Assembly (NCBI RefSeq): GCF_022402485.1
Contig: NZ_JAKRSA010000024.1
Coordinates: 2,140-66,139 of the forward strand
Direction of reading: 5' to 3'
Source of the DNA: Phenylobacterium sp.
Lineage (GTDB): Bacteria > Pseudomonadota > Alphaproteobacteria > Caulobacterales > Caulobacteraceae
DNA length: 64,000 bases
The notes under the pieces are model-generated. The model saw only the letters and a program-made list of their open reading frames with translations, had not been told where the DNA came from and made no database searches. A program made the translations under genes and the position numbers. Every line of letters starts with the position of its first letter. The first letter of the stretch is position 1. Positions 50,680 to 61,825 of this stretch are shown here, piece by piece.

Positions 50680-53043
50680 TCAGGATGGGGCGCCGGTCAG
50701 CACCATGTCTAGGGCCCCAAGGAGGCGTTCAAGCTCGATGGGCTTGGGGGTCAAGGCGTCCATGCCCGCGCTCAGATACTCACGCTCATGATGCGACATT
50801 GCATTGGCGGTCAGGGCGATGATCGGGGTCCTCGGGCGCCCCTCAGCTTCCTCGCGGGCGCGGATCAGCCGGGTGGCGGTGGGGCCGTCCATGCCGGGCA
50901 TCTGGATGTCCATCAGGATGGCGTCCCAATGGCTGTCCGCCCACGCCGCCACGGCCTCTTCGCCGTCATTGACCACATGAAGATCAATCATCAGGGGCTC
51001 AAGCAGGGTCTTCAGAACCAGCTGGTTCATCAGATTGTCCTCCGCCGCCAGGATCCGTAGCGGGCTCTCCAGAAGTTGTGGCTGGCCACCGCCAGCCTCA
51101 TCGTGAAGGCAGTCGAATTCGGGGGCTTCGGCGGCAGGCAACGGCAGCCTGACGGTGAAGCTCGACCCCTGATCGACGACGCTCTTGACCTCAATGGCGC
51201 CGCCCATGAGGCCACTGAGCTCCCGGCAGATGGCAAGGCCCAGTCCTGAGCCGCCAAACTTCCGGGTCGTGGAGGCGTCCGCCTGGACGAACTTCTCGAA
51301 CAGCACACCCAGCCGCTCTGGCGCGATGCCCAGGCCGGTATCAGTGACCATCATCACCAGGTCTCCAGAGGTTCCAGTGACGGAAACCTGCACTGAACCT
51401 CGCGGGGTGAACTTCACGGCGTTCGAGACAAGGTTATACAAAATCTGGCGCACCCGGGTGGGGTCTCCGCGCCAGAATGCCGGGGCCTCAGGATCGATCA
51501 CCAGTTCGAAGGACAGATCTTTCTCGGCCGCCAGGGTTGTGAATGTGGACTGGGCGCCGGCCGCGATGCGGGCGATGTCAATCAACCCGTCCTCAAGCTC
51601 CAGGCGACCAGCCTCGATGCGCGACAGATCCAGCAGGTCATTCAACAGCACCAGCAGGGTCTCCCCAGCCTGCCGGATCACCCCCAGCCGCTCCTGTTGC
51701 GGCGGCGGCAGGTCCTCCCGCGCCATGGCCTGAGCCATCCCCAGAACCCCGTTCAGCGGTGTGCGGATTTCGTGGCTCATGGTGGCCAGGAAGGCGCTCT
51801 TCGCCAGATTGGCGGCGTCGGCCTGGTCGCGGGCGCGTTTAAGATTTTCATTCAGATCCCGCAGCCGCCGCTCCGAGCGCTTAAGGTCGGCGATGGACTG
51901 GGTGAACATCACCACGCGGACGGGACCGTCGCCGACAAAGCGCGACGCGCTCATACGGTACCATTCGCCTCGCCGTGTTTCGTAGGCGCGGGTAAAGGTC
52001 TCGCGCTCGCCGGCCAGGACTTGGCGAACACCCCGCTCAAGGGCGCGTCCATGCCCATTGGGGAGCCGGCGGAAGACATCGAACATGCTTGGACGCGGGC
52101 TGGCTTCGGCCGACGCCAGGATCGTGCTGCCCTCATTTCGGAAACTACGGTTGGCCTCCAGGAGGCGTCCTTCCGCGTCGATCACGGCCACCATGGCAGC
52201 GATCCCATCGATGACGCCCCGGGCGAATCCTTCAGACTCCTGCAAATCTTCAAGTGTCTGGCGCATGGTGCTGATGTCTTGACTGGCACCGCGGATCGCC
52301 ACGCAGACCCCGTCGATCACCTCGGCCACCCCCATGACCCGAAGCCAGCGGCGGCCCCCGCTCCCAAGCAAGACCTCTGCCTCGAAGTCCATCCGCGCCC
52401 CATTCTGGACGGTATCTCGGGTGGCGGCCGCGACGGCTGACCGATACTCTGGGGCATAGATCTTGAGGGCTGTGCTCAGAGGGGCTGCAGCTTCGTTCAG
52501 TCCTAACATCGCGCGCAGTTCAGGACTGTAGCGCGCCTGGTCTTCTCGGAAGTCTAGTTCCCAGCCGGCTAGGCCAGCCAGGCGTGCGGCGTCGCGCAGG
52601 GCCGCGGAGGCGGCCTCCGACTGCCGTTGCTTACGTCGGATATCAGTGATGTCGGTAAGGGTGAGAACATACCCCTCAAGTTCCCCCTCACCGTTTTTCA
52701 CCGGGCGTATGTCTGCATCGACCCAATAGGTCTCGCCGGTCTTGCGTTGAGCGGAGGCCTCGGCCCTGTGTCCAATCCGGGCAAGATCCCTGCGGGCCTC
52801 CCGGCTCTCCTGGCTCCAGTCGCTGGGGCTGAGCAGGGTGTCGATGATCGAGTGGCCGATGGCGTCCTCGGCGGTGTAGCCGGTCACAGCGGTGAAGCCG
52901 TCATTGGTCCAGGTGATGCGGCCGGTCAGATCAATCAGCGCCATGCCGTGTGAAACAGCCGCAAGCGCACGGGCTAGGCGACCATCCTGCTGGATCGCCG
53001 CGGTCTGGTCCTGCTGTGTTGTTGTCCGGACTTCGGGCCGCAT
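50680..53043 (-). CDS. Hybrid sensor histidine kinase/response regulator (PAS-PAS-PAS-HisKA-HATPase-REC)
   Basis: 787 residues with no membrane segment, so soluble. Three PAS-like domains are seen at about 24-130 (ALAAVSHGMALIDLTGRITWTNDGFTAVTGYTAED), 140-265 and 270-385. The HisKA H-box FLATMSHEIRTPLNGVLG has His424. The HATPase has NLVSNAVKFTPRG, DTGLGIAPERLG and GSGLGLAICRELSGLMGG. The REC receiver has phospho-acceptor Asp712 in DAILMDIQMPGMDGP. Signal transfer within the protein is expected. No cognate response regulator or Hpt gene is adjacent. It lies 90 bases after the abcF gene. Confidence 0.95.
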   Translation of the reverse strand: MRPEVRTTTQQDQTAAIQQDGRLARALAAVSHGMALIDLTGRITWTNDGFTAVTGYTAEDAIGHSIIDTLLSPSDWSQESREARRDLARIGHRAEASAQRKTGETYWVDADIRPVKNGEGELEGYVLTLTDITDIRRKQRQSEAASAALRDAARLAGLAGWELDFREDQARYSPELRAMLGLNEAAAPLSTALKIYAPEYRSAVAAATRDTVQNGARMDFEAEVLLGSGGRRWLRVMGVAEVIDGVCVAIRGASQDISTMRQTLEDLQESEGFARGVIDGIAAMVAVIDAEGRLLEANRSFRNEGSTILASAEASPRPSMFDVFRRLPNGHGRALERGVRQVLAGERETFTRAYETRRGEWYRMSASRFVGDGPVRVVMFTQSIADLKRSERRLRDLNENLKRARDQADAANLAKSAFLATMSHEIRTPLNGVLGMAQAMAREDLPPPQQERLGVIRQAGETLLVLLNDLLDLSRIEAGRLELEDGLIDIARIAAGAQSTFTTLAAEKDLSFELVIDPEAPAFWRGDPTRVRQILYNLVSNAVKFTPRGSVQVSVTGTSGDLVMMVTDTGLGIAPERLGVLFEKFVQADASTTRKFGGSGLGLAICRELSGLMGGAIEVKSVVDQGSSFTVRLPLPAAEAPEFDCLHDEAGGGQPQLLESPLRILAAEDNLMNQLVLKTLLEPLMIDLHVVNDGEEAVAAWADSHWDAILMDIQMPGMDGPTATRLIRAREEAEGRPRTPIIALTANAMSHHEREYLSAGMDALTPKPIELERLLGALDMVLTGAPS

Positions 53044-53133
53044 TGCATGGCCAGTTTTAGGGGTAGGTCGTGAACAAACGCAAAATATTCACCGAAAGTT
53101 GACAGTGTAAACTAGTGGGGTCGACTGCTTCAA

Positions 53134-55017
53134 TCACCCAGGGGTTGATTTCAAAAGCTCATAGGCCTCTACGGCGGCCAGCCATTCGGCTTCTATGGCG
53201 TCCAGATCTCGCTGAGCACTGGCTCTTTGTCGACCCAGGGCTGCAGCCTTTTCGGGGCCTTGTTCAAAGACGGCCGGATCGCTGAGTTGCGCGTCAATTC
53301 GGGCCACAGCCTCCGTTGCCCTGGCCAGCGCGGCCTCGGCGGCTTCCGCCCGTCTCCGGGCATTGCCGGTAGGCGCCTTGCGGACCGGCGCGGGTGTCGG
53401 TGGCGGCGGTGGCGGAGCGTCCTCACGCACCTGGGTGGGTGCCCGGACCCGCGCCTTGGCCCGCTCGATCACATAGCGGGAATAGTCCTCCAGATCCCCG
53501 TCGAAGGGGACGATGGTTCCGTCCGCGGCCAGCCATAGCCGGTCGGCCACCATCTCCATCAGCGACCGGTCGTGGGTGATCAGGATGACGGCACCGGCAA
53601 ACTCGTTCAGCGCCTCCAGCAAGGCGCGGCGGGAGTCGATGTCCAGGTGGTTGGTCGGCTCATCCAGGATCAGCAGGTGGGGTGCCTCAGCTGCCACCAT
53701 GTTCAACAGCAGCCGCGCCCGCTCACCCCCTGAGAGATCTGCAACCGTGGTTTCGACCTTGTCCCGGTTGAAGCCATACTGGGCCAGACGAGATCGCCTG
53801 GACGCCTCGGACGCCTCAGGCATGGCCCGTCGAATGATATCCAGCGGGGTGTCCGTAGGGTCCATCGCCTCGATCTGATGCTGATGGAACCAGCCCACTC
53901 GCATGCGGCGGTCCCGGTGCATATGGCCATGCTCGATGGCCAGGGCCTCGGCCACCATCTTGGCAAAGGTCGACTTGCCGGCGCCATTGACGCCCAAGAG
54001 GCCAATCCGGTCATCCACATCCAGGCGCAGGTTCAGGTCCCGCAGGATCGGGGGGCCACCGTAGCCCACACTGACGCCCTCCAGACGGATCAGCGGCGGA
54101 GCCAGGGGCCGCTCCGGGGAGGGCAGGGTGAAGGGTGCCACATGCTCGCTGCCCACGGCGTCGATCACCGGCAGCTTGGCCAGGGCCTTGAGGCGGGACT
54201 GAGCCTGGGTCGCCTTGCTCGCCTTAGCGCGGAAGCGGTCGACGAAGGCCTGCATGTGGGCCCGCTTGGCCTCAATCTTCGAGCGCATGGCCTCCTGAAG
54301 CCGCGCCTTTTCGGCCCTCTGGGTCTCGAAGGCGTCATAGCCGCCGGCATAGAGGGTGAGCTTGCCGTCTGCCAGGTGCAGAGTGTGGTCGATGGAGTTG
54401 TTCAGGAGCTCCCGATCATGGCTGATGACCAGGGCGTTGTAGGGATAGGTGCGCAGCCGGGCCTCCAGCCAGAGCGCGCCTTCCAGGTCGAGATAGTTGG
54501 TCGGTTCGTCGAGCAGCAGCATGTCTGGCTCAGAGAACAGGGCGGCGGCCAGGGCCACCCGCATCCGCCAGCCGCCGGAGAACTCCGACATCGGCCGTTC
54601 CAGGTCCTCGGTGGAAAAGCCCAGGCCGGCAAGAATTTCGGCGGCCCGTGAAGGCGCCCGATCGGCGTCGATCTCTATGAGACGGGCATAGATCTCGCCC
54701 ATCTGTTCAGGTTCCGCGGTCTCAAGATCGGCGAGCAGCCCATGGCGGACCTCGTCTGCGGCCAGGACCGTATCAATCAGGGAGACCGGCGTGGCCGGAT
54801 GCTCCTGGTCGACCGACCCTAATCTTGCCCCTTTGGGCAGGGTGATCTCGCCTGAACCCAGCACCAGTTCGCCCTTGATCAACTTGAACAGGGTGGACTT
54901 GCCAATGCCGTTACGGCCGACCAACCCGACCTTGGCGTTCCGGGGCAGGGTAACGCTGGCACCGTCAAAGAAACGGCGACCCCAGGCGTCGAAAACGAGT
55001 TCTTGAATCAGCAGCAT
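53134..55017 (-). CDS. ABC-F family ATP-binding protein
   Basis: 627 residues with two ABC domains and no membrane part. Domain 1 has Walker A GLVGRNGIGKST, signature MSEFSGGWRMRVALA and Walker B MLLLDEPTNYLD. Domain 2 has Walker A LLGVNGAGKST, signature DLSGGERARLLLN and Walker B LLILDEPTNHLD. A linker of about 80 residues between them and a charged C-terminal coiled-coil tail (RRAEAAEAALARATEAVARIDAQL) are Uup-like. ABC-F proteins act on ribosomes during stalled translation or, for Uup, on branched DNA. The exact subfamily is not certain. Confidence 0.94.
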   Translation of the reverse strand: MLLIQELVFDAWGRRFFDGASVTLPRNAKVGLVGRNGIGKSTLFKLIKGELVLGSGEITLPKGARLGSVDQEHPATPVSLIDTVLAADEVRHGLLADLETAEPEQMGEIYARLIEIDADRAPSRAAEILAGLGFSTEDLERPMSEFSGGWRMRVALAAALFSEPDMLLLDEPTNYLDLEGALWLEARLRTYPYNALVISHDRELLNNSIDHTLHLADGKLTLYAGGYDAFETQRAEKARLQEAMRSKIEAKRAHMQAFVDRFRAKASKATQAQSRLKALAKLPVIDAVGSEHVAPFTLPSPERPLAPPLIRLEGVSVGYGGPPILRDLNLRLDVDDRIGLLGVNGAGKSTFAKMVAEALAIEHGHMHRDRRMRVGWFHQHQIEAMDPTDTPLDIIRRAMPEASEASRRSRLAQYGFNRDKVETTVADLSGGERARLLLNMVAAEAPHLLILDEPTNHLDIDSRRALLEALNEFAGAVILITHDRSLMEMVADRLWLAADGTIVPFDGDLEDYSRYVIERAKARVRAPTQVREDAPPPPPPTPAPVRKAPTGNARRRAEAAEAALARATEAVARIDAQLSDPAVFEQGPEKAAALGRQRASAQRDLDAIEAEWLAAVEAYELLKSTPG

Positions 55018-55283
55018 GGTCAGTCAGGGCACAACACTTGAGGGGCAGTCCGCCAATGACGGACGCAGCGACACGATCACGCGCGCCGTGGGAGGGGGAG
55101 GGCCGGAAGTTCCGAGATCTGCGCCGCCGCCGTCCCGACCGTGGCGGCGCTCATACCAGAGGTCAGGCCCCTCCGTCAGGGGGTATCGCCCGGCGCGGCT
55201 TGGCGTCTGCGGGTCTCAGGGCTATACACGCGCGCCTCTGGGCGAAACCCCGCCCCTAGACCCCATTTCTGAAGAAAAATCCC

Positions 55284-55703
55284 ATGACTGAACGCACCTT
55301 CTCGATCATCAAGCCGGACGCCACTGAGCGGAACCTGACCGGCAAGATCAATGCGGTGATCGAAGGCGCTGGCCTTCGCATCGTGGCCCAGCGCCGCATC
55401 CGTATGACCGAAGCCCAGGCCAAGACCTTCTACGAGGTCCACAAGGAGCGCCCGTTCTACGGCGAGCTGGTTGGTCAGATGACCTCTGCGCCTGTGGTGG
55501 TCCAGGTTCTGGAAGGCGAGAACGCCGTGGCCAAGTATCGTGAGATCATGGGCGCGACGAACCCGGAACAGGCCGCTGAGGGCACCATCCGCAAGCTGTT
55601 TGCCAAGAATGTTGGCGAAAACTCGGTGCATGGCTCCGACAGCCAGGACAACGCCAAGCTGGAAATCGCCCAGTTCTTCACCGAAGACCAGATCGTCGGC
55701 TGA
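55284..55703 (+). CDS. ndk: Nucleoside-diphosphate kinase
   Basis: 139 residues. [40 protein letters not shown] and the catalytic region [20 protein letters not shown], with the phosphorylated His, are diagnostic. Transfers phosphate among NTPs, balancing nucleotide pools. The spacer before it (55018-55283) is 266 bases and unusually rich in G/C runs. A bidirectional terminator follows the stop. Confidence 0.97.
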   Translation: MTERTFSIIKPDATERNLTGKINAVIEGAGLRIVAQRRIRMTEAQAKTFYEVHKERPFYGELVGQMTSAPVVVQVLEGENAVAKYREIMGATNPEQAAEGTIRKLFAKNVGENSVHGSDSQDNAKLEIAQFFTEDQIVG

Positions 55704-55726
55704 TCGGCCAGATCGGCTGAAATCGG

Positions 55727-55760
55727 AAAGGGCCGCAGCGGAAGCCGCTGCGGCCCTTTT
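55727..55760. terminator. Bidirectional intrinsic terminator between ndk and purM
   Basis: AAAGGGCCGCAGCGG (55727-55741) pairs perfectly with CCGCTGCGGCCCTTT (55745-55759) around an AAG loop. T residues follow on the plus strand (55757-55760), and the flanking A run gives TTT on the minus strand. It lies between the convergent stops of ndk and purM and is the cleanest terminator in the window. Confidence 0.93.
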
Positions 55761-55783
55761 CATGACGAAGAGAGCAGATCGCG

Positions 55784-56809
55784 TCAGGCGGTCGCCAATT
55801 CCCCGCAGATAAACGCGTCTTCGCCCGCGGCAAGCAGGGCTTCAAGCACGGCTGGGGCCTCTGCGGCACCGACGATCAACACCATGCCCAGACCGCAATT
55901 GAAGGTGCGCCGCATCTCCTCCAGGGCCACCCCACCGGTCTCCTGCAGCCAGGTGAAGACCGGCGGCAACGTCCAGGCCTCCCAGTCAAAGCGCGGCGCA
56001 AGGCCCTTGGCGATGGCCCGGGGGGGATTTTCGGTCAGGCCGCCGCCGGTGATATGGGCCAGTCCCTTGATCTGACCGGCCTTGATCAGCGGTGTCAGGC
56101 TGAGCGCATAGATGCGGGTCGGGATCATCAAAGCCTGAGCCAGGGTCTGGCCCTCGGCAAAGGGGGCCGGGGCGTCCCAGGCCAGGCCTGAGCGCTCGAC
56201 GATCTTACGGATCAGGGAATAGCCGTTGGAGTGCGGACCAGAGGAGGCCAGGCCAATCAGGAGGTCGCCGGCCTGCTGATCATCAATCCGCGGCAGAACC
56301 CGGTTTCGATCGACAGCGCCGACCGAGAAGCCCGCGAGGTCATAATCGTCCCCGGCATACATGCCCGGCATCTCGGCAGTCTCGCCACCCACCAGGGCCG
56401 CCCCGGCCAATTTGCAGCCCTCGGCGATACCGGCAATCACACGGGTGGCGACGGCCACGTCGAGCTTGCTGGTGGCCAGATAGTCCAGGAACATCAGGGG
56501 CTCAGCCCCCTGGGCCAGGAGATCATTGACGCACATGGCCACCAGGTCGATGCCGACCGTGTCGTGCAGGCCGGTCTCGATGGCGATCTTCAGCTTGGTG
56601 CCGACCCCATCGGTGGTGGTGACCAACAGGGGATCGTCGTAGCCGGCGGCCTTCAGGTCAAACAGGGCCCCGAACCCGCCGAGGGAGGCTTCTGCCCCGG
56701 CCCGGCGCGTGGCCTTGGCCAGGGGTTTGATGGCTTCCACCAGAGCGTTGCCGGCGTCGATATCCACACCTGCCTGGGCATAGGTCAGCCCGTTTGGCCG
56801 TTCGGTCAT
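55784..56809 (-). CDS. purM: Phosphoribosylformylglycinamidine cyclo-ligase
   Basis: 341 residues from ATG at 56809. [30 protein letters not shown] is the usual start. [55 protein letters not shown] and [16 protein letters not shown] are AIR synthetase motifs. Fifth step of purine synthesis. purN, its frequent downstream partner, is absent; the gene ends at a terminator. Divergent from rnd. Confidence 0.97.
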   Translation of the reverse strand: MTERPNGLTYAQAGVDIDAGNALVEAIKPLAKATRRAGAEASLGGFGALFDLKAAGYDDPLLVTTTDGVGTKLKIAIETGLHDTVGIDLVAMCVNDLLAQGAEPLMFLDYLATSKLDVAVATRVIAGIAEGCKLAGAALVGGETAEMPGMYAGDDYDLAGFSVGAVDRNRVLPRIDDQQAGDLLIGLASSGPHSNGYSLIRKIVERSGLAWDAPAPFAEGQTLAQALMIPTRIYALSLTPLIKAGQIKGLAHITGGGLTENPPRAIAKGLAPRFDWEAWTLPPVFTWLQETGGVALEEMRRTFNCGLGMVLIVGAAEAPAVLEALLAAGEDAFICGELATA

Positions 56810-56867
56810 TTGAAAGCCCTCGCCCCAGGGGGACGTAAATAAAGTGATGCGCCCTTGCATCGGGCGC

Positions 56868-56896
56868 TTGCAGACTCGGTCGCGCGCGAGGCTATA
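56868..56896 (+). promoter_or_regulatory. Candidate rnd promoter giving a near-leaderless mRNA
   Basis: TTGCAG (56868-56873) and GCTATA (56891-56896) are spaced by 17 bases, matching the Caulobacter-type -35/-10 pattern. Start of transcription would fall at about 56902-56904, one to three bases before the rnd ATG at 56905. No ribosome binding site precedes that ATG, which fits a leaderless transcript. Confidence 0.55.
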
Positions 56897-56904
56897 GCTA
56901 CGGC

Positions 56905-58077
56905 ATGACGCCGATTACAACCACCGCCGAACTCGCGGCGTTCTGCAACAGACTGAAGGGCCAGCCCTTCGTCGCCGTAGACACCGAGTTCATGCGCGAG
57001 ACCACCTACTGGCCAAAGCTCTGCCTGATCCAGGCGGCGACCGCCTCCGATGAGGCGGTGATCGACCCCATGGCCGAGGGCATGGATCTCGAGCCCTTCC
57101 TCGACATCATGCGCGACGAGAGCATCCTCAAGGTGTTCCATGCCGCCCGACAGGATGTGGAGATTTTCAACAATCTGAAGGCCATGCCTCGGCCCCTGTT
57201 CGACACCCAGGTGGCTGGAATGGCCGCCGGTTTCGGCGAGCAGATCGCCTATGACGCCCTGGTCCGCCAGATGCTGAAGATCGAGCTCGATAAGTCCAGC
57301 CGCTTCACGGATTGGGCCCGCAGGCCCCTGGCCGAGTCGCAGCTGACCTATGCCCTGGCTGACGTGACCCATCTGGCCAAGCTCTATCCCATGCTCCGCG
57401 AGCGTCTGGAGAAAGAAGGGCGCCTCGTCTGGGTGACCGACGAGATGCAGGCCCTTACCGATCCGGCCAATTATGACGTGGTGCCGGAGAATGCCTGGAA
57501 GCGGCTGAAGCCCAGGCGGCACACGGCGAAGTATCTGGCGGTCTATAAGGCGGTCGCCGCCTGGCGCGAGCGCACCGCCCAACTGCGCGATCAGCCCCGC
57601 GGCCGGATTTTGAAGGACGAGGCCATCGATGAAGTGGCCACCCAGGCCCCGACGGATGCCGCTGGCCTGGACCGGTTACGCTCGGTGCCCAAGGGCTTTT
57701 CCGGGTCAAAGTTCGGGCCTGATCTGCTGGAAGCCATTGGCGAGGCGTTGAAGAACCCCGAGGCCTATGCCCCCGTGGTCGAACGGGCCAAAACCGTCAG
57801 CTCCCCCGCCGCTGGTGCGGTTGTGGAACTGCTCAAGGTGCTCCTGAAGGCCCGCGCGGAGGACACTGGCGTGGCCTCCAAGCTGATCGCCACGGTCTCG
57901 GACCTTGAGATGATCGCCAATGACGATGAGGCCGAGAGTCCCGCCCTCAAGGGCTGGCGGCTGGAGGCCTTTGGTGCCGACGCCCTGCGGATCAAGCGGG
58001 GTGAACTTGCCCTGGTCCTCGATGGTGCCCGGGTGCGGGTGGTGGAAGTTCGGCGGGCCCCCAAGGCCACTGGCTGA
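56905..58077 (+). CDS. rnd: Ribonuclease D
   Basis: 390 residues. DEDD-type 3'-5' exonuclease with [22 protein letters not shown] (Exo I), [14 protein letters not shown] (Exo II) and [21 protein letters not shown] (Exo III). It is followed by an HRDC-type domain ([42 protein letters not shown]) and a second C-terminal repeat. Trims tRNA 3' ends. The promoter places the start of transcription close to the ATG. Followed three bases later by the convergent ppx stop. Confidence 0.95.
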   Translation: MTPITTTAELAAFCNRLKGQPFVAVDTEFMRETTYWPKLCLIQAATASDEAVIDPMAEGMDLEPFLDIMRDESILKVFHAARQDVEIFNNLKAMPRPLFDTQVAGMAAGFGEQIAYDALVRQMLKIELDKSSRFTDWARRPLAESQLTYALADVTHLAKLYPMLRERLEKEGRLVWVTDEMQALTDPANYDVVPENAWKRLKPRRHTAKYLAVYKAVAAWRERTAQLRDQPRGRILKDEAIDEVATQAPTDAAGLDRLRSVPKGFSGSKFGPDLLEAIGEALKNPEAYAPVVERAKTVSSPAAGAVVELLKVLLKARAEDTGVASKLIATVSDLEMIANDDEAESPALKGWRLEAFGADALRIKRGELALVLDGARVRVVEVRRAPKATG

Positions 58078-58080
58078 GGT

Positions 58081-59577
58081 TCAGCTCAAGGCCAGCTTGA
58101 GCTTCAGGGCCCCGGCCAGGGTGGCCGCGCGCTTGGCGGTCTGCTCACCGAGCAGAAGATCTGACCATCCTCCGGCGGCGCTCAGCCGCAGAGTGTCGTC
58201 CTCGATGGACAGGTCGGCCTTGCCCAACAGACGTCCGTTGCGGCCTGACAGATCGCATCCCAGGCGGAGTGCGGCGCCGAGCGCCCTGGCTCTGGCGCGC
58301 CGCTCGGCACTAAGGATGCGGTTCAGGGTGTCGGGTTCTGGCACGGTGCTGGAGGCTGAGTGACGGGCGAAGGTCACCAGGGCCAGGAAGCACCGCTCGG
58401 CATGGGACATCCCCGCGATCGGCGCGCGCAAGACCTGAGCGAAGGCCAGTTCAGCCCGATGATCTGGATGCAGGCGTCCCCCCAGATCGGCCAAGCGGCA
58501 GGCGGCACCGATCAGCAGGGGATCGCGGTCGCCAAATTGCGGGTCCAGCTTGGAAAAGGCTGGCGCGAGCCAGCGCTCCAGGGCCTGGGGCATGTCTCCG
58601 GCTGAGAGGCCACGCATGACACTCATCGCCTCGCAACCCTCAAGCAGAGGATCGCGGCGGCGGACATCGGCGTCCATGCCGTTCCAAAGGAGCCCCTCCC
58701 GCAAACCGAAGGCCGACACCACAATGCGCTCCAGGCCGAGTTGCTCGATCAGGGTTTCCAGCACCAGGGCGGCGTAGGGGAGAGTCTCGTAGCGCTTCTT
58801 GGACAGTCCGACGATCCGCTCCAGGGACGACCGGGACTGGCGAACGACGAACCTGGTCAGATCCAGGGCTTCGGTCCTGGACATCTCGTACTGATGGGCC
58901 ACCCGCAAGGGGTAGTCCGTCATGATCATGTGCAGCAGGCCAAGGTTGCGCCAGGCCCCGCCGACGGCATGGAACTCGCGGCTGTCGCTGTCCCGCGGAA
59001 GGGTCGACAAACTGGCAATGATCGTCTGCCGTGTCGCATCCACCTCCAGAAGCCGGGGCGCCCCGAGGGCGAAGGGGCCAAGGGGCAGGGTGACGCCGGG
59101 GGCAGGCCCCTCGGGGCCGACCTGAATCAGTTCCAGGCTGGACCCCCCCAGGTCGCCCACCAGGCCCTGCGCGCTGGGATGTCCGGCCAGGACGCCTGCG
59201 GCGGCATAGTGCGCCTCTTCCTCGCCTGTCAGCACCCTCAGGGGCAGGCCAAGCTCGGTGCGGACAAACTCGGCAAAGGCTGGGCCGTCCTTGGCCTCCC
59301 GAACCGCAGCCGTGGCCACGGCGATCACGTCGTCGGGTGCCCAGTCCTGCAGGATGGCACGGAAGCGGCGAAGGGCACCCACGGCCACCTCTATGCCATC
59401 GGGCGCCAACCGTCCCGTATCGGCCATGTCGCGGCCAAGGCCAGCCAGGGCCTTCTCGTTATAGACCGTCCAGATGGCGCGGCCTTCGAGGCGATAAATG
59501 ACCAGACGGACCGAGTTGGACCCGACATCGATGACCGCCGCCTGGCGGCTGTCGGCCCTAAGCTCGGGGCGCGGCAT
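58081..59577 (-). CDS. ppx: Exopolyphosphatase, Ppx/GppA family
   Basis: 498 residues. The actin-like fold has [16 protein letters not shown] (phosphate 1), [13 protein letters not shown] (phosphate 2) and [14 protein letters not shown] late in the HD-like C-terminal part. It removes terminal phosphates from polyphosphate; some members hydrolyse pppGpp. The 20-base overlap with the ppk stop, with the two on the same strand, couples synthesis and breakdown of polyphosphate. The family call between Ppx and GppA cannot be settled by eye. Confidence 0.93.
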   Translation of the reverse strand: MPRPELRADSRQAAVIDVGSNSVRLVIYRLEGRAIWTVYNEKALAGLGRDMADTGRLAPDGIEVAVGALRRFRAILQDWAPDDVIAVATAAVREAKDGPAFAEFVRTELGLPLRVLTGEEEAHYAAAGVLAGHPSAQGLVGDLGGSSLELIQVGPEGPAPGVTLPLGPFALGAPRLLEVDATRQTIIASLSTLPRDSDSREFHAVGGAWRNLGLLHMIMTDYPLRVAHQYEMSRTEALDLTRFVVRQSRSSLERIVGLSKKRYETLPYAALVLETLIEQLGLERIVVSAFGLREGLLWNGMDADVRRRDPLLEGCEAMSVMRGLSAGDMPQALERWLAPAFSKLDPQFGDRDPLLIGAACRLADLGGRLHPDHRAELAFAQVLRAPIAGMSHAERCFLALVTFARHSASSTVPEPDTLNRILSAERRARARALGAALRLGCDLSGRNGRLLGKADLSIEDDTLRLSAAGGWSDLLLGEQTAKRAATLAGALKLKLALS

Positions 59578-61771
59578 GATCGATCGCGCGCGGCATGTCC
59601 TTTACGCGCTGGCCTCGTCCGGAGAGGCTGGGATTGGTCATGAAATACTCGTGCGCGGAAAAGGCGCTGGGATGGTCCCAGTTGGGATCGCGGGTGTAGC
59701 CCCCTTGGGGGTCCAGGGTCCAGCTTTGAGCTTCATCCTTGAGGTTGGCGACCATGATCTGATGGAGAACCTGCTGGTGCACTGTCGGGTTTTCCACGGG
59801 AACCAGGCTTTCAACCCGCCGGTCGAGGTTGCGGGGCATCCAGTCGGCTGAGGAAATAAACACCCGCGCCTGGCCCGACGGCATGGGATGCCCGTTGGCG
59901 AAGGCGACGATTCGGGAGTGTTCGAGGAAACGGCCGACAATGCTCTTGACCCGGATGTTTTCCGAGAGACCCGGCACTCCGGGCCGCAGGCAGCAGATGC
60001 CTCGGATGACCAGGTCGATGGACACCCCGTCCTGGCTGGCGGCGTAAAGGGCATCGATGATCACAGGATCAACGAGCGCATTCATCTTGGCCCAGATGGC
60101 AGCAGGCTTGCCGGCCCGGGCATTGGCGGCTTCCTGGCCGATCAGGGCGATCAGGTCGCGCTTCATGGTGATCGGCGAGAAGGACAGCCGCTCGAGCTTG
60201 GTGGGCTGAGCGTAACCGGTGATGAAGTTGAACACCCGCGAGGAGTCTCTCGCCAGGGCGGGATCGGTGGTGAACAGCGACAGGTCGGTATAAATCCGCG
60301 CCGTCACAGGATGATAGTTCCCGGTGCCGTAATGGCAGTAGGTGCGCACCTGGTCACCTTCGCGGCGGACGACCACCGAGAGCTTGGCGTGGGTCTTATA
60401 CTCCACGAAGCCGAACACCACGTGGACCCCGGCACGCTCCAGGTCCCGGGCCCATTTCAGATTGGCCTCTTCGTCGAACCGCGCCTTGATCTCGATGACG
60501 GCAGTGACGTTCTTGCCGTTTTCGGCCGCCTCGATCAGGGCTGCGACAATCGGACTGTCCGATGAGGTCCGGTAAAGGGTCTGTTTGATCGCCAGGACAT
60601 GGGGGTCCCGGGCCGCCTGCCGGACAAATTGCACCACCACATCGAAGCTCTCGAAGGGATGGTGCACCAGGATGTCCTTCTCCCGGATGGCGGAGAAGCA
60701 GTCACCGCCGTGGTCCAGAATCCGCTCCGGGAAACGGGCAGTGAAGGGCTTGAATTTCAGGTCTGGCCGGTCGGACGGGATCAGCTGAGAAAGCTCGTCC
60801 AGGCCAAGGAGGCCGTCGACCAGCAGCACGTCATCGGGCTGGGCGCTCAGGTTCTCGCAGATGAAGCCCCGCAGGGACTCCGGCATGGTCTGTTCGATCT
60901 CGACCCGGACCACGGAGCCGAGGCGCCGCTGCTTCAGGCGGGCCTCAAACTCGCGAACCAGATCCTCGGCCTCCTCCTCGATCTCCACGTCGGAGTCGCG
61001 GATCAGGCGGAAGACCCCGCCAGCCTCCACATCGCAGCCGGGAAACAGGTGGTCGATGAACAGGGCGACCATCCCCTCCAGGGAGATGAACCGGCGCTGG
61101 GGCTTGGCGGGCTTTCGGCCCAGTCGGGCGGATTCCAGCTGCCAGAAGCGGGCGACCTGGGCGGGAATAGGCACCAGGGCGTTGAACTTCCGCCCATCGG
61201 CGTCCCGCCGCAAGGTCAGAGCCAGGGAGAAGGCGAGGTTGGGGATGAAGGGAAACGGGTGGGCAGGGTCAATCGCCAGAGGCGTCAGGGTAGGAAAAAC
61301 CAGACTGAGGAAAGCCGCCTCAAGGCTGGAACGCTCGGCGGGCGTCACCTCGTCAGCCTCCACGAGCCTCAGACCTTCCCCGGCCAGCTCCTGGCGCAGG
61401 TCTCGCCACCGGGTCTGCTGATCGGTCATCAGCATGGCGGCTTCGGCATTGACCCGTTCCAGCTGCTCGGCGGCGGAAAGGCCATCCTGACTGACGCTGC
61501 GGACTTTTTCCCGCACCTGAGCCTTCAGGCCCGCGACGCGGACCATGTAGAATTCGTCGAGATTGTTGGCGGAAATGGCGAGGAAGCGCAGCCGCTCCAG
61601 CAGCGGGTGTCGGGGGTTCTTGCTTTCCGAGAGCACCCGCTCATTGAAGGCAAGCCAGGAAAGCTCGCGGTTGAAGAACCTGTCCCCGGACTTTGCCAGC
61701 TCTACATCCCGGCTGAGGACCCCACTGGTCTTCCGCCCCCGTTCTGGGGATGTGGATGCAACATCGGACAT
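59558..61771 (-). CDS. ppk1: Polyphosphate kinase 1
   Basis: 737 residues. N-terminal [19 protein letters not shown] and [16 protein letters not shown] mark PPK1. The catalytic part has [47 protein letters not shown] (candidate phospho-His) and [24 protein letters not shown]. It transfers the gamma phosphate of ATP to polyphosphate. It is preceded by hdaA with 54 bases between, same strand, so hdaA-ppk1-ppx is one unit. Confidence 0.97.
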   Translation of the reverse strand: MSDVASTSPERGRKTSGVLSRDVELAKSGDRFFNRELSWLAFNERVLSESKNPRHPLLERLRFLAISANNLDEFYMVRVAGLKAQVREKVRSVSQDGLSAAEQLERVNAEAAMLMTDQQTRWRDLRQELAGEGLRLVEADEVTPAERSSLEAAFLSLVFPTLTPLAIDPAHPFPFIPNLAFSLALTLRRDADGRKFNALVPIPAQVARFWQLESARLGRKPAKPQRRFISLEGMVALFIDHLFPGCDVEAGGVFRLIRDSDVEIEEEAEDLVREFEARLKQRRLGSVVRVEIEQTMPESLRGFICENLSAQPDDVLLVDGLLGLDELSQLIPSDRPDLKFKPFTARFPERILDHGGDCFSAIREKDILVHHPFESFDVVVQFVRQAARDPHVLAIKQTLYRTSSDSPIVAALIEAAENGKNVTAVIEIKARFDEEANLKWARDLERAGVHVVFGFVEYKTHAKLSVVVRREGDQVRTYCHYGTGNYHPVTARIYTDLSLFTTDPALARDSSRVFNFITGYAQPTKLERLSFSPITMKRDLIALIGQEAANARAGKPAAIWAKMNALVDPVIIDALYAASQDGVSIDLVIRGICCLRPGVPGLSENIRVKSIVGRFLEHSRIVAFANGHPMPSGQARVFISSADWMPRNLDRRVESLVPVENPTVHQQVLHQIMVANLKDEAQSWTLDPQGGYTRDPNWDHPSAFSAHEYFMTNPSLSGRGQRVKDMPRAIDHAAPRA

Positions 61772-61825
61772 AGGGACCTCAATGAGCCGGAGTGACCGGA
61801 AACCTCGCCGATCATGCCGGTAGGG

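Noticed and set aside
55018..55283. Riboswitch or small RNA before ndk
   Set aside because: G/C-rich but no conserved riboswitch core recognised; only a weak promoter-like TATACAC near 55220.
60599..61795. A 398-codon open frame on the plus strand opposite ppk1
   Set aside because: Shadow of ppk1 in a high-GC genome, with Gln/Gly/Pro-rich sequence and no ribosome binding site.
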